From the NCBI RefSeq assembly GCF_000382365.1, contig NZ_KB908217.1, positions 124,001-188,000 on the forward strand: a stretch of 64,000 bases of DNA. The letters run 5' to 3'. Positions 34,283 to 43,938 of this stretch are shown in pieces. How positions within the stretch are numbered: the stretch's first letter is position 1; each line of letters starts with the position of its first letter. This DNA comes from Pannonibacter phragmitetus DSM 14782. GTDB taxonomy: Bacteria > Pseudomonadota > Alphaproteobacteria > Rhizobiales > Stappiaceae. Below the pieces are notes generated by a model. That model was not told the origin of the DNA, searched no databases, and saw only the letters and a list, made by a program, of their open reading frames with translations. The translations under genes and the position numbers were made by a program.

Positions 34283-34534
34283 TCAGCCCCCGGTCATGGG
34301 CGGGAAAAAGGCAATCTCGCGCGCGCCCGCGATCGGAGCGTCATGTTCGGCATGGGTCTGGTCGATGGCGGCACGGATCAGTTCCGGCTCGGCAAAGGCA
34401 TGGCCATGGGCATCGTCGATGGTCTGCAGCCAGTTGATCAGGCCGCCCACGGTGGTCACGCTGTCCGGAAGGGTGATCTCTTCCTGCTCCACGCCGGTCC
34501 GCTCGCGCACCCAGGCAAAGTAACGGATGATCAT
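34283..34534 (-). CDS. moaD: Molybdopterin synthase sulfur-carrier subunit
   Basis: MoaD is the small ubiquitin-like sulfur carrier of molybdopterin synthase. The 83-aa protein has the beta-grasp start MIIRYFAWVRERTGVEQEEI and ends in the essential Gly-Gly (FFPPMTGG) that carries the thiocarboxylate. A GGAGAGG ribosome site precedes the ATG at 34534. It lies 32 nt after pgsA and 2 nt before moaE in the same operon. Confidence 0.95.
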   Translation of the reverse strand: MIIRYFAWVRERTGVEQEEITLPDSVTTVGGLINWLQTIDDAHGHAFAEPELIRAAIDQTHAEHDAPIAGAREIAFFPPMTGG

Positions 34535-34566
34535 GTGCCTCTCCTTCTTCGGCAGTCCTTGAGAGA

Positions 34567-35139
34567 CTACTCCTCGATCAGATGGCCGATGCCAGCCCGG
34601 AAATAGTCGTAGCCGGTGTAGAGCGTCAGGACAGCCGCAATCCAGAGGGCGACAAGGCCGGACAATTCGGTTCCCGGCAGCACCTCTTCCCCGGCGGGGC
34701 CAGCAAGCAGCAGGGCAAGGGCCACGAGCTGCACCGTGGTCTTCCATTTGGCCAGCTTCGTCACCGGCACGCTGACGCGCAGCTCGGCCAGAAACTCGCG
34801 CAGGCCGGAGACCAGAATTTCGCGGCACAGGATGATGATGGCAGCGATCAGCGACCAGCCGCCGATATCCCCCTTTGCGACCAGCAGCAGCAGACAGACG
34901 GACACAAGCAGCTTGTCGGCAATCGGGTCCAGCATCCGGCCGAGCGCGGACTGCTGCTGCCAGGCGCGGGCCAGATAGCCGTCGAAGAAATCGGTCACGG
35001 CGGCGGCGATGAAGATGGTCAGCGCAATCCAGCGCGCCGTGTTGCCCTCGAAATAGAAGCAACCCACCACCGCAGGCACCGCAAGAATGCGGGCGTAGGT
35101 CAGGAGATTGGGCAGGGTCAGGGCGACGTGTCTGGCCAT
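34567..35139 (-). CDS. pgsA: CDP-diacylglycerol-glycerol-3-phosphate 3-phosphatidyltransferase
   Basis: PgsA makes phosphatidylglycerophosphate, the precursor of the phosphatidylglycerol used by Lgt. The 190-aa integral membrane protein has the CDP-alcohol phosphotransferase motif DFFDGYLARAWQQQSALG followed by RMLDPIADK, with all conserved Asp residues. It has about five hydrophobic helices. In relatives uvrC often precedes pgsA-moaD-moaE; here several genes separate them from uvrC. Confidence 0.94.
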   Translation of the reverse strand: MARHVALTLPNLLTYARILAVPAVVGCFYFEGNTARWIALTIFIAAAVTDFFDGYLARAWQQQSALGRMLDPIADKLLVSVCLLLLVAKGDIGGWSLIAAIIILCREILVSGLREFLAELRVSVPVTKLAKWKTTVQLVALALLLAGPAGEEVLPGTELSGLVALWIAAVLTLYTGYDYFRAGIGHLIEE

Positions 35140-35344
35140 GTGAAGTATCTGCTTCGCGTCTCGGGCGGCGGGTCAGCCGGACACAAGCATGAGGGCGCGC
35201 GGGTGTCAACGCATCTGGCGGATGAGTGACTTTGACAATGGGGCAGACGGCGCAAACCACCCTGAGTGCCGTCTTTGAACTGGTGCCGGCAAGGATGGAG
35301 CGGTAAGCCTGTCACAGCAAGTTGAAGCTGGGAGACCTGAGCGC

Positions 35345-36049
35345 ATGCGCCTGAACGAATTGGGACAGCCGATTGGAGAGCCGGTGAGTGGATGGGCGGG
35401 TGCGGCAGCGCCGGTGGCTCAGGTGCTGCAGGGGCGCTGGTGCCGGCTTGAGCCGCTGAGCGCGGAACGCCACGGTGCAGAGCTTCATGCCGCATGGTCC
35501 GCTGACGCAGAGAACCGGGTCTGGACCTATCTGGCCTATGGACCTTTCGCCGGAGAGGCGGAGTGCATCGCCTTTCTGAAGACGATGGAAGGCAAGGCGG
35601 ACCCGATGATGTTCGCCATCATCGATGAGGCCAGCGGCAAGGCCATGGGTGTTGGCAGCTATCTGCGGGTGGAGCCTGCGACAGGCTGCATCGAGGTGGG
35701 GCATCTGAACTTCGCCCCGGCCCTGCAGCGCACGCCGCTGGCGACCGAGGCCATGTATCTGATGATGCGCAATGCCTTCGAGGGGCTGGGCTTCCGCCGC
35801 TACGAATGGAAATGCGACGATCTCAACGCTCCCTCGCGTGCGGCTGCCGCACGGCTCGGCTTCACCTTCGAGGGGATCTTCCGGCAGGCCACCGTCTACA
35901 AGGGCCGCAACCGCGATACGGCGTGGTTCTCCATTCTCGACAAGGAATGGCCGCGGCTGAAAGCCGGTTTCGAGGCCTGGCTCTCACCGGACAATTTCGA
36001 TGCCGATGGCCGGCAGAAGCGCAGTCTGGCGGAGTGCCGGGGGGACTGA
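35345..36049 (+). CDS. GNAT-family N-acetyltransferase (RimJ/RimL type)
   Basis: The 234-aa protein matches the RimJ/RimL-type GNAT group: LEPLSAERHGAELHAAWSAD, EVGHLNFAPALQRTPLATEA in the acetyl-CoA region, and AFEGLGFRRYEWKCDDLNAP followed by the LGFTFEGIFRQATV motif. These enzymes acetylate N-terminal residues or small amines; the true substrate is unknown. It is the only plus-strand gene among the surrounding minus-strand block, and may have been inserted between pgsA and hlyU. Confidence 0.88.
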   Translation: MRLNELGQPIGEPVSGWAGAAAPVAQVLQGRWCRLEPLSAERHGAELHAAWSADAENRVWTYLAYGPFAGEAECIAFLKTMEGKADPMMFAIIDEASGKAMGVGSYLRVEPATGCIEVGHLNFAPALQRTPLATEAMYLMMRNAFEGLGFRRYEWKCDDLNAPSRAAAARLGFTFEGIFRQATVYKGRNRDTAWFSILDKEWPRLKAGFEAWLSPDNFDADGRQKRSLAECRGD

Positions 36050-36230
36050 GGGGTTAGGCGGAGCAGACCCAAACTCCGCGCCGCCCCGGCCTTGTGCCGG
36101 GGCCTGGTCCATTTCGCGCCGGGTAGAGTTCAGCGGCCTTGCGCCCCTGACAGGTCCCGGATCTTCGCTCCGCTCACGTCCGGGACGGCGCGGAGCCTGT
36201 GGGGCGCAAGAGAGAGGTTGTCCCTCTCCC

Positions 36231-36524
36231 TCAGCTCTTGAAAATCAGATCGCCCTGCTGGTCGATCAGGAGCTTGGCCTTGCGGATGGTGAATTCGGCA
36301 GCCTCGTCGCGGGTGGGCAGCTGGTCGGCGCGGATGAAGCGGTGCTCGCGGTCCTCGCCGTCAATTTCCTTCAGGATACGGCCTGCGATCTGCCACTGGC
36401 TGCCGGCCTGGCGCGGTTCGGCGATGATGCGGCAGCTCTTGTAGTCTTCGGTGGCCGCTGCGGCCGGGGCGGCTTCAGCGGCTGAACCGCCCTTGAAAAG
36501 TGATCCGAACAGTTTTCCCAGCAT
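36231..36524 (-). CDS. HlyU-family protein
   Basis: The 97-aa protein contains the HlyU domain (DYKSCRIIAEPRQAGSQWQI, then HRFIRADQLPTRDEAAEFTI). A short hydrophobic, Ala-rich N-terminus (LFGSLFKGGSAAEAAPAAAA) precedes it. The family is named for a Vibrio regulator of hemolysin, but the alphaproteobacterial members lack a clear DNA-binding part and their role is unknown. It lies 87 nt upstream of the tdk stop region, separated by repeat copy R3. Confidence 0.8.
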   Translation of the reverse strand: MLGKLFGSLFKGGSAAEAAPAAAATEDYKSCRIIAEPRQAGSQWQIAGRILKEIDGEDREHRFIRADQLPTRDEAAEFTIRKAKLLIDQQGDLIFKS

Positions 36525-36573
36525 CTGCCTGTCCCGTCCTTGCGGTTTGATATGGTCTGCGCCCCGTCATGCC

Positions 36574-36617
36574 AAGGCTTGCGATGCTGAGGCATCGCGC
36601 CTTGAAATTGCTCAGTC
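36574..36617. repeat. Dispersed repeat, copy R3
   Basis: This copy contains a GCGATGCTGAGGCATCGC dyad and the CCTTGAAATTGCTCAG block that matches copy R1 (5791-5884). It overlaps the last codons and stop of tdk. The GCACGGGCTTGA and hairpin blocks of R1 are absent here. Confidence 0.5.
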
Positions 36618-37202
36618 GCAGCGCGGCCCAAGGTCACGGTCGACCCAATGGCGGCGGCAAAGGGAAACATAGGACTCTTCGCCGCCAATCACCACCTGTT
36701 CGCCTTCCTCGACGATCCGCCCGCTGCCGTCAAGCCGTGCAACCATGGTTGCCTTGCGGCCGCACCAGCAGATGGTCTTGATTTCCTTCAGGCTGTCGGC
36801 CAGCGCCAGCAGGGCCTTGCTGCCCGGGAAGAGCTTGCCCTGAAAATCGGTGCGCAGGCCGAAGCACATCACCGGCATGCCCAGCCGGTCGGAGGCGTGG
36901 GCCAGCTGCCACACCTGTTCCTCGGTGAGGAACTGCGCCTCATCGACAAACACAGCGTCAATGGGGGCGGCTTCATGGGCCTTGCGGATATGGTCCAGCA
37001 GGTCATCCCCGGAAAGGAAGATATCCGCCTCCGCCGACAGCCCTATGCGGGAGGAGATGCGGCCGACGCCTGCCCGGTCATCTACGGCGGCCGTCAGCAG
37101 CAGGGTGCGCATGCCCCGTTCCACATAGTTGTAGGAGGCCTGGAGCAGTACCGTCGACTTGCCGGCATTCATGGAGGAGTAGTTGAAATAGAGCTTGGCC
37201 AT
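36612..37202 (-). CDS. tdk: Thymidine kinase
   Basis: Tdk phosphorylates thymidine to dTMP in salvage. The 196-aa product is a type II kinase: P-loop [28 protein letters not shown] with the general base Glu, and a zinc finger with CWCG and LCRRHW. The length matches the family. The ATG at 37202 gives the normal start; longer frame upstream is not needed. Its final codons run into repeat R3. Confidence 0.95.
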   Translation of the reverse strand: MAKLYFNYSSMNAGKSTVLLQASYNYVERGMRTLLLTAAVDDRAGVGRISSRIGLSAEADIFLSGDDLLDHIRKAHEAAPIDAVFVDEAQFLTEEQVWQLAHASDRLGMPVMCFGLRTDFQGKLFPGSKALLALADSLKEIKTICWCGRKATMVARLDGSGRIVEEGEQVVIGGEESYVSLCRRHWVDRDLGPRCD

Positions 37203-37342
37203 CGGTCCCGCGCCGGTCTGTTCGCTTCGGCGGGAATCGGTTCCGCCCTTTGTCACACTCTTGCCATGCAGCCGGTCAGACACAAACGGCAGGCGGCAGG
37301 CTGCGGGCATAAACTGTGGAAGGCAGACCCTGACGGGCTTTC

Positions 37343-38428
37343 TCAGGGAATGGCGATGTCCACGATCAGCGGCACATGGTCCGAGCCCACGTCCCCGCCG
37401 ATGGCGACATTGCGGATTGTCACCTTGTCCGAGACGGCGGCATGGTCCACCGCCGAGCCCAGGATCCAGCGGAAGCGGTAGTCATAGAAATAGCGTGTGA
37501 TCACGGGCACAACGGCCGGGAAGCGCACACGCATGCCAGCCTGTTGAAGCAGGTTCTCGAAGTGGTTCGAGAGGGGGGAGGTGTTCCAGTCACCGATCAT
37601 GATGGCCGGCTCGGAGGCGGGCAGTGCATCAATCACACCGGCGAGTGCAGCAAAATAGTCTTGCCGGGACTGCCAGCGGCAGGGTGAGCGCGGGCTGTCC
37701 GGATGCACAGCAATGAAGTTGAGCGGCGAACCATCCACATCGATGATGGCGGAGAAGATTTCCCTGTTGCCATAGCGTCTGGGGCCGCAGGCACCCTCAA
37801 CCGGTATGACCGTGCTGGATTTGACCGGGTACCGGGAGAAGGCGATCATGCTGCCAAGATCGCCGATTAGGAAATTCTCGAAATAGGGGCCGAGGCCGAT
37901 CAGGGGCGTGTCGTCGCCCTGCCGCTTCCGGTGGCGCATCTGATAGGGCCATTCGGTTTCCTGAAACACGAGAATATCGGGCTTCAGGCTCTCAAGATAA
38001 GCCATGAAGTCCGGATCGCCGAGATAGCGCGTCTCCAGATTGATCGAGACGATCCGCAGATTTTTCGTGGCCGGAACACTCGCGCCGGCCAGACCGGGAG
38101 CGACGACCCTGTAGGTATGATAAAGTGCAAGGCCGAGCGCCACGGACAGAACAAGGCCCGTGAACAGAAAAAGCCGCCGCAGTTGCTTGCCTGGACGGGG
38201 CCGTCCGGCGAGACGGATGCAGATGGCGGCGAGAAACACGGCTGCAAACCCGCCGCCAATCAGCTGCGGCAGGAAGAAGCTCATGTTGTCGGCAACCCAG
38301 ATGTCCGGCGCGACGAAGGGCCCGAAGGACAGAAGGCCGAACAGCAGGGCCACCAGCAGGCCCATGACGGAGGCAAGGCGCAGAAGCCGGGAGAAAATCG
38401 AGACTTTACCGCCGGTTTGGTCTGTCAT
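37343..38428 (-). CDS. Membrane-anchored endonuclease/exonuclease/phosphatase-family protein
   Basis: The 361-aa protein has about three N-terminal membrane helices (residues 10-105) and then an EEP domain (about 120-355). Catalytic motifs are visible: [48 protein letters not shown] and [11 protein letters not shown], with Glu, Asp-Asn and terminal Asp-His in place. The domain likely faces the periplasm and could hydrolyse phosphodiesters of lipid or nucleic acid; the substrate is unknown. I chose the ATG at 38428. Confidence 0.85.
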   Translation of the reverse strand: MTDQTGGKVSIFSRLLRLASVMGLLVALLFGLLSFGPFVAPDIWVADNMSFFLPQLIGGGFAAVFLAAICIRLAGRPRPGKQLRRLFLFTGLVLSVALGLALYHTYRVVAPGLAGASVPATKNLRIVSINLETRYLGDPDFMAYLESLKPDILVFQETEWPYQMRHRKRQGDDTPLIGLGPYFENFLIGDLGSMIAFSRYPVKSSTVIPVEGACGPRRYGNREIFSAIIDVDGSPLNFIAVHPDSPRSPCRWQSRQDYFAALAGVIDALPASEPAIMIGDWNTSPLSNHFENLLQQAGMRVRFPAVVPVITRYFYDYRFRWILGSAVDHAAVSDKVTIRNVAIGGDVGSDHVPLIVDIAIP

Positions 38429-38486
38429 CGGGTCTGCCGTCTCCTGTTGCACTGCAGCGCGGGCAGGCCCGTCCTAGCACGGACGG

Positions 38487-40532
38487 TTATTCGTGGAAAT
38501 GATCGTAGACCAGCTTTGCGACGGATTCCGAAATACCGGGCACCGCCATCAGATCGTCAATGCCCGCCTTTGAAACGGCCTTTGCCGTGCCGAAGTGGCG
38601 CAGCAGGGCGCGCTTGCGGGCGGGGCCAATGCCGGAGATGTCATCCAGCGGGTTGCGGGCGATGTCCTTCTTGCGCTTGGCCCGGTGGGTGCCGATGGCA
38701 AAACGGTGCGCCTCGTCGCGCAGGCGCTGCACGAAATAGAGCACGGGATCGCGCTCCGGCAGCATGAAGGACGGGCGGCCTTCCATGAAGAACTTCTCCC
38801 GCCCCGCATCCCGGTCCGGCCCCTTGGCGATGCCGACCAGCGGCACATCGGTGACGCCCAGTTCCGTCAGCATCTCCCGCACCGCATTGAGCTGGCCCTG
38901 ACCGCCGTCGATGAAGACGAGATCCGGCCATGCGGGCATGTCGGCGTTGCCGGCCTGCACGCCATCGTCTTCCTCGTCGTCCTCAAGGCCGGTTTCTCCG
39001 TCGCTCTCCGGTGCCGGATCATCTGCTGCGGTCAGCGGCGTGCGCGCGTGTTCCTTCAACAAACGGGAGAAGCGGCGGGTCAGCACCTCGCGCATCATGC
39101 CGTAGTCATCGCCGGGGGTGATGTCCTGCGACTTGATGTTGAACTTGCGGTACTGGCCCTTGGCGAAGCCCTCCGGTCCGGCGACGATCATGCCGCCGAC
39201 CGCATTGGTGCCCATGATGTGCGAGTTGTCGTAGACCTCGATGCGGCGCGGGGCGGCGGGCAGGCCGAACACCTCGGCCACGCCCTGCAGCAGGCGGCCC
39301 TGGCTGGAGGTTTCCGCCAGCCGCCGGCCAAGCGCCTCGCGGGCGTTGGTGAGCGCGTGGTCCACCAGTTCCTTCTTTTCGCCGCGCTTGGGAACAGCGA
39401 TTTCCACCTTGCGCTCAGCCCGCTCGGAAAGAGCCTGCGACAGCAGGTCCATTTCCTCGATCTCATGCGACAGCAGGATCAGGCGCGGGGCGGGCTTGTC
39501 GTCATAGAACTGGGCGAGGAAGCTCTCCAGAATGGCCGCTTCCTCGAAAGACTTGTCGGCCTTGGGGAAATAGGCGCGGTTGCCCCAATTCTGGCCGGTG
39601 CGGAAGAAGAACACCTGCACGCAGGTCTGCCCGCCCTCCTGATGGATCGCGACCACATCCGCCTCATCGACGGTCTGCGGGTTGATGCCCTGATGCGATT
39701 GCACATGCGACAGGGCCGCCAGCCGGTCGCGGTAGACGGCGGCATGCTCGAAGTCGAGCTGCTGGGAGGCCGCCTCCATCTGGGTGGCCAGCTCCTTCTT
39801 CACCGCCTGGCTGCGGCCGGAGAGAAAGCCGCGCGCCTCTGCCACAAGCCGGGCGTAATCCTCGTTCGAGCTCTCGCCCGTGCAGGGGCCTGCACAGCGT
39901 TTGATCTGGAACAGAAGGCAGGGCCGGGAGCGGTTCTCGAAATAGCTGTCCGTGCAGTTGCGGATGAGAAAGGCCTTCTGCAGCGCATTGATCGTGCGGT
40001 TAACTGCGCCAGCCGAGGCAAAGGGGCCGAAATAATCCCCCTTGCGCCGCCTCGCGCCGCGGTGCTTGACGATGGCGGGGGCTGCATGGTCGCCTGTCAG
40101 CAGGATGTAGGGGAAGGACTTGTCGTCGCGCAGCAGCACGTTGAAGCGCGGCCGCAGGCGCTTGATCAGGTTCGCTTCCAGCAGCAGGGCTTCGGTTTCC
40201 GTGCGGGTGAGCACGAACTCCATGGCGGCGGTGGCCATGATCATCCGCATGATGCGGTTCGACTGCCCTTGCAGGCGGGTGTAGCTGGTGACGCGCTTCT
40301 TCAGGCTGCGGGCCTTGCCCACATAGAGCACGTCGCCATTCTCATCCAGCATGCGGTAGACGCCCGGCCCCATGGGCAGGCGGCGCACCACATCGGCAAT
40401 CACTTCGACACCTTTCTTGCCGCTGGTGTTCTCGTCCTGCGCGGAGGTGAAGGTAACCTCCGGGGCCGCATGGGCCTCAACGGTCTCTTCTGCCTCTTCC
40501 GGGCGGTCCATGGCTGAGGGGCGGGATGTCAT
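38487..40532 (-). CDS. uvrC: Excinuclease ABC subunit C
   Basis: UvrC makes both incisions in nucleotide excision repair with UvrA and UvrB. The 681-aa protein has the N-terminal GIY-YIG nuclease ([20 protein letters not shown]), a UVR motif for UvrB binding, the RNase H-like EndoV domain ([40 protein letters not shown]) and a C-terminal double helix-hairpin-helix. It has an extra acidic insert near the middle of the EndoV domain (EDDEEDDG). uvrB is also in this window at 54587-57511. Confidence 0.96.
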   Translation of the reverse strand: MTSRPSAMDRPEEAEETVEAHAAPEVTFTSAQDENTSGKKGVEVIADVVRRLPMGPGVYRMLDENGDVLYVGKARSLKKRVTSYTRLQGQSNRIMRMIMATAAMEFVLTRTETEALLLEANLIKRLRPRFNVLLRDDKSFPYILLTGDHAAPAIVKHRGARRRKGDYFGPFASAGAVNRTINALQKAFLIRNCTDSYFENRSRPCLLFQIKRCAGPCTGESSNEDYARLVAEARGFLSGRSQAVKKELATQMEAASQQLDFEHAAVYRDRLAALSHVQSHQGINPQTVDEADVVAIHQEGGQTCVQVFFFRTGQNWGNRAYFPKADKSFEEAAILESFLAQFYDDKPAPRLILLSHEIEEMDLLSQALSERAERKVEIAVPKRGEKKELVDHALTNAREALGRRLAETSSQGRLLQGVAEVFGLPAAPRRIEVYDNSHIMGTNAVGGMIVAGPEGFAKGQYRKFNIKSQDITPGDDYGMMREVLTRRFSRLLKEHARTPLTAADDPAPESDGETGLEDDEEDDGVQAGNADMPAWPDLVFIDGGQGQLNAVREMLTELGVTDVPLVGIAKGPDRDAGREKFFMEGRPSFMLPERDPVLYFVQRLRDEAHRFAIGTHRAKRKKDIARNPLDDISGIGPARKRALLRHFGTAKAVSKAGIDDLMAVPGISESVAKLVYDHFHE

Positions 40533-40656
40533 GATTTCACTATACCTCGGCCAGGCACAAAGGCCCGGCGAATCTGCTCCAACGTGGCGCCATTCTAGAC
40601 GGCTTGAGCCGTGACGCTAATATGGGTGCGCCCGCTGCCGGTAGAATGGGGGTAAG

Positions 40657-41421
40657 TTACTCGCCGACGCCGATCACATCGGCGGTTTCCCAGGCCAGAT
40701 GCTGCCCGCCATCCAGCGCCAGCATTTGCCCGGTGATCGAGCGCATGGCCCAGAAGTGGCGGACAGTCGCGCCAAATTCGTCCGGAGCCGGGCCGCGTTG
40801 CAGCAGAACGGCGCGCTGCTGGCGGGCAAAGTCCTCTTCTGTCTGGCGCTCATTGCGGAAGCTGGGGCCGGGGCCGATGGCGTTGACGCGGATGCGCGGG
40901 GCCAGCGCCTGCGCCATCATGCGGGTCTGCTCCCACAGGGCCGCCTTGGAGAGCGAGTAGCTGACAAAGCGCGGCGTCGTTTTCCACACGCGCTGGTCGA
41001 TGATGTTGACCACCAGCCCCTCTTTTCCGGCGGGGAGGGCGCCGGCAAAGGCATCCGTGAGGAACAGCGGGGCCTTCACGTGAATGGCAAAATGTGCATC
41101 GAAAAGGGCCGGGTCGAGAGCACCAGCCTCATCGGGCTGGAATATCGAGGCATTGTTGACGAGAAGGTCCAGCTGACCGGCGGACTTTATGGCAGCAGGA
41201 ATCAGCCCTGCAAGGTCTTCCGCCTGCGTCAGATCCGCCTTCAGGACATGGGCCTTTCCACCATCCGACAGGATCGACTGCTTCAGGGCTTCTGCCCGTT
41301 CCAGCCCGTGATGGACATGCAGCACCACCGTCCAGCCATGCGCTGCCAGATCGCGGGCAATCGCTCCGCCAATGCGGCTGGATCCGCCGGTGATGAGTGC
41401 CGTTCCGGCCGCCTGTGTCAT
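40657..41421 (-). CDS. Short-chain dehydrogenase (FolM/pteridine-reductase-like)
   Basis: The 254-aa cytoplasmic protein has a Rossmann loop TGGSSRIGGAIARDLA, the LLVNNASIF motif and the catalytic YSLSKAALWEQT. The TGxxxRIG loop and RNxRQTEEDFA segment are features of pteridine reductases, and in alphaproteobacteria such a gene often stands directly before uvrC, as here. It would reduce dihydrofolate or dihydromonapterin-type pterins with NADPH. The substrate is inference. Confidence 0.85.
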   Translation of the reverse strand: MTQAAGTALITGGSSRIGGAIARDLAAHGWTVVLHVHHGLERAEALKQSILSDGGKAHVLKADLTQAEDLAGLIPAAIKSAGQLDLLVNNASIFQPDEAGALDPALFDAHFAIHVKAPLFLTDAFAGALPAGKEGLVVNIIDQRVWKTTPRFVSYSLSKAALWEQTRMMAQALAPRIRVNAIGPGPSFRNERQTEEDFARQQRAVLLQRGPAPDEFGATVRHFWAMRSITGQMLALDGGQHLAWETADVIGVGE

Positions 41422-41746
41422 TTGTGCTTGTCTCTTGTTCGATCAGGTGCTTTGAATACGGCGCATTGCTCAACGCGGATCAACTTTCCGGAGCCGCTGA
41501 GTGCCTTGGGTTTCTTGCATTTTGCAACGGCGGGCAGCTTCTGCCGGGTGATTTTACCGGATGCTTACCATCCCGAAAGAACCTCGGGCTTGCCACGGTT
41601 TTTCCATATTCTGCCAAATTTTCCGACACAAACGGGGGGCATACCTCAGAGCGGGTGAGGATGGGGATAGCCGCCACGACAATCGGCTGTCTTGCCCTTG
41701 AGGCATTGGTCCTCAACTTTGAACCTGTATTGCGTGGAGCAAAAAC
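41422..41746 (+). other. 325-nt gap upstream of the Omp gene
   Basis: The gap lacks a gene. It holds a perfect TTGCA-TTT-TGCAA palindrome at 41515-41527 and, near the Omp start, a TTGAGG/CCTCAA dyad at 41698-41716 that could form a small hairpin in the 5' leader. No confident promoter pair was found. Confidence 0.4.
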
Positions 41747-42418
41747 ATGAAGAGTCTCGCAGTTGCTGGTGTGTCCCTGGTTGCGTTCGCCGCAGCGGCT
41801 CCGGCATTCGCTGCCGACCTCCCTGCGCCGGCCGCACCGGTGATGTATGATCAGGCTCCGGTTTCGGATGCCCGCTTTGACTGGTCCGGCTTCTACTTCG
41901 GTGCGAACGCAGGCTGGGCTTGGGGCGAGTTCAAGAATTCGTCGGCTCTGACGGGTAACGTCAAGAGCAACGTCAATGGCCCGGCCATCGGTATCCATGG
42001 CGGCTATAACTACCAGATCACGCCGAACTTCCTGGCGGGTGCTGAAGCTGACTTCCAGTACCGTGATCTTGACAAGCGCAGCTCCGGCAATGGCGTTTCG
42101 ATCAAGAACTCGTCCAACTGGAACGGCTCGCTGCGCGCCCGTGCCGGTGTCGTGTTCGACCGTCTGATGGTCTACAGCACCGGTGGTCTGGCGATCGCCA
42201 ACATCGAAACCAATGTTGCCGGTACCAAGCGCGATGAAACGAAGACCGGCTGGGTCCTCGGCGCCGGTGTTGAAGGCGCTCTGACCAACAACATCACCGC
42301 CCGCGTCGAGTATCTGCACTCCGACTACGGCCGTGACAACTTCACCGTTGGCGGCGTAAACCAGCGCGTGGAGCTGCAGGACAACGTCACGCGCGTTGGT
42401 CTGAGCTACAAGTTCTGA
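41747..42418 (+). CDS. Outer-membrane beta-barrel protein (Omp25/Omp31-type)
   Basis: The 223-aa protein begins with a Sec signal peptide (MKSLAVAGVSLVAFAAAAPA, cleavage near residue 22) and a Pro/Ala linker. It then has an eight-strand-type barrel with FDWSGFYFGANAGWAWGEFK, ARAGVVFDRLMVYSTGGLAI and a final GLSYKF with terminal Phe, the outer-membrane insertion signal. It resembles the Omp25/RopB family of rhizobial and Brucella surface proteins. An intrinsic terminator follows, so it is a single-gene unit. Confidence 0.9.
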   Translation: MKSLAVAGVSLVAFAAAAPAFAADLPAPAAPVMYDQAPVSDARFDWSGFYFGANAGWAWGEFKNSSALTGNVKSNVNGPAIGIHGGYNYQITPNFLAGAEADFQYRDLDKRSSGNGVSIKNSSNWNGSLRARAGVVFDRLMVYSTGGLAIANIETNVAGTKRDETKTGWVLGAGVEGALTNNITARVEYLHSDYGRDNFTVGGVNQRVELQDNVTRVGLSYKF

Positions 42419-42445
42419 TCCCGGTCACTCCGGACGATCAAGATG

Positions 42446-42477
42446 AAGGCCCGGCGGACATTCTGCCGGGCCTTTTT
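42446..42477 (+). terminator. Rho-independent terminator of the Omp gene
   Basis: AAGGCCCGGC, GGACATTCT, GCCGGGCC and TTTTT form a 10-bp stem with five T residues. The GST gene converges on it from the other side. Confidence 0.92.
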
Positions 42478-42498
42478 CATTGCAGTGGCGCCGTCTTG

Positions 42499-43116
42499 TC
42501 AGGCCGGCTGAACCCGCGTTTTGGCGAACATCGGCACATGCGCCTCGAAGCCATCCAGCCAGGTGACGAGATGCGGCGCCTGCTTGCGCCAGGCGCCTTC
42601 AAAGCGCAGGTCCAGATAGCCGAGCGCGCAGGCAAGGGCGATCTGGCCGGTATCTACCCCGTTGGTCACCTTGACCGGAGCGGGAGGGGCAGCCTCCAGA
42701 GAGGACAGGGCACGGGAGACTTTCTCCGCCTGATAGCTCAGCCAGTCAGCCGAGCGTTTTTCCTCCGCGCGGAAGCGGGTTTCATAAACCTGCAGGATGC
42801 TGGCATCCTGCAGGCCGTCCGCCAGCGCCTGCAGGCGCAGAACCTCGAACCGGCCTTCGCCTGCCGGGATAATGCGGCCGCCACCGGCGAAAAAGTCCAG
42901 ATATTCAACGATCACGCGGCTGTCATAGAGCACTGTGCCGTCTTCCAGGATCAGCGCCGGGATCTTGCCGAGCGGGTTCTGCAGGCGAATCGTGTCCGCC
43001 GGATTCGTCGTATCGGTGGCCTGTATCTCGATCTTGTCGAAGATGCCGAGAACGCTTGCGGCAATCTTGCACTTGCGGCCGAAGGGGGAGGCAGGCGAGG
43101 AGCGCAGAATGAGCAT
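42499..43116 (-). CDS. Glutathione S-transferase family protein
   Basis: The 205-aa protein has a thioredoxin-like N-terminal domain (MLILRSSPASPFGRKCKIAA, with PALILEDGTVLYDSRVIVEY as the glutathione-binding cis-Pro and Ser region) and an all-helical C-terminal domain. It probably conjugates or reduces xenobiotics using glutathione. The ATG at 43116 gives the normal start; an upstream ATG at 43155 would add 13 residues. It stands alone. Confidence 0.9.
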   Translation of the reverse strand: MLILRSSPASPFGRKCKIAASVLGIFDKIEIQATDTTNPADTIRLQNPLGKIPALILEDGTVLYDSRVIVEYLDFFAGGGRIIPAGEGRFEVLRLQALADGLQDASILQVYETRFRAEEKRSADWLSYQAEKVSRALSSLEAAPPAPVKVTNGVDTGQIALACALGYLDLRFEGAWRKQAPHLVTWLDGFEAHVPMFAKTRVQPA

Positions 43117-43224
43117 CGGGCTGAAATCTCCTTTGTGGGGAGAACAGTTGTGCATGCCCTTCGCGCAGGCGCAAGGCCACTGTGCATGCCTTCTGCCGGC
43201 CAGGCTCAGCAGCGTTTTTTCCTC

Positions 43225-43938
43225 TCAGGGAGCCGGAACGTCGAGGCTGGAGGCGCGGCAGCCGCTGCGGTCAACGGAGGGACAGGCCCGGAATTCGAGG
43301 TCCTTCGTCAGGCAGATGCGGACTTCCGTCAGGACGCCCCGGTTGCAGGACACTGCCATCCCTTCCCGGGTGAGGCCGGGGTTTGCCGCTGCAAAGGCGG
43401 CCTCGGCGCCGTCGGGACTGATCCTGCCGCGGCGTGTCAGACGGGTGAAGGTTTCGGGAATGCGGACCTTTTCGAAGGCCTGGCGGGTCTTGGAAAAATA
43501 ATCTGACGGCGGCAGGCCGGAGCAGGTGCCATGCTTGCGCCACTGGTGCTGGATGAGGCCCCGGCTGGGCATGATGTCCAGCATGGACCGGATGTCACCA
43601 GCCGAGGGCGGAAGGTCACGCGGCAGCGCACAATAATCAGGCCAATCCCGCTCGCGCTGTGGCCAGAGGCCATGGACGATGAAGCGATAGCTCTTGTCAT
43701 CACCGCATTGCTGCTGGCCGGCGCGCTGCCGGTTCAGTTCGCAATAGGCGGGTGACCATGACAGGGCGAGGACATAGAAATCGAAGGGCTCGGGCGCGCC
43801 CCTGTTCTGTGCTGCAGCCGGGGACGGCAGCAGCAGCGCAGGCAACAGGGCGAGCACAAGACAAGCCCGCCGTATCAAGGCGCCGGCCTTTGCCGGAGAT
43901 GTCTCATGATCGATGGTCAGGGCCGGATTGCCTTGCAC
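43225..43938 (-). CDS. Ribonuclease T2-family protein
   Basis: The protein carries both T2 catalytic blocks: FIVHGLWPQRERDW (CAS I) and HQWRKHGTCSGL (CAS II), plus several Cys for disulfides. A signal peptide (RRACLVLALLPALLLPSPAA then AQN) sends it to the periplasm. The GTG at 43938 overlaps the upstream gene by 22 nt. A TTG at 43878 gives a cleaner signal peptide (MIRRACLVLALLP) with no overlap and may be the true start. It probably degrades RNA in the periplasm for nutrient use. Confidence 0.87.
   Translation of the reverse strand: MQGNPALTIDHETSPAKAGALIRRACLVLALLPALLLPSPAAAQNRGAPEPFDFYVLALSWSPAYCELNRQRAGQQQCGDDKSYRFIVHGLWPQRERDWPDYCALPRDLPPSAGDIRSMLDIMPSRGLIQHQWRKHGTCSGLPPSDYFSKTRQAFEKVRIPETFTRLTRRGRISPDGAEAAFAAANPGLTREGMAVSCNRGVLTEVRICLTKDLEFRACPSVDRSGCRASSLDVPAP

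Noticed and set aside
38595-40517. 640-aa open frame antisense to uvrC
   Set aside because: It is the reverse-strand shadow of uvrC, with composition that follows the codon bias of uvrC and no family.
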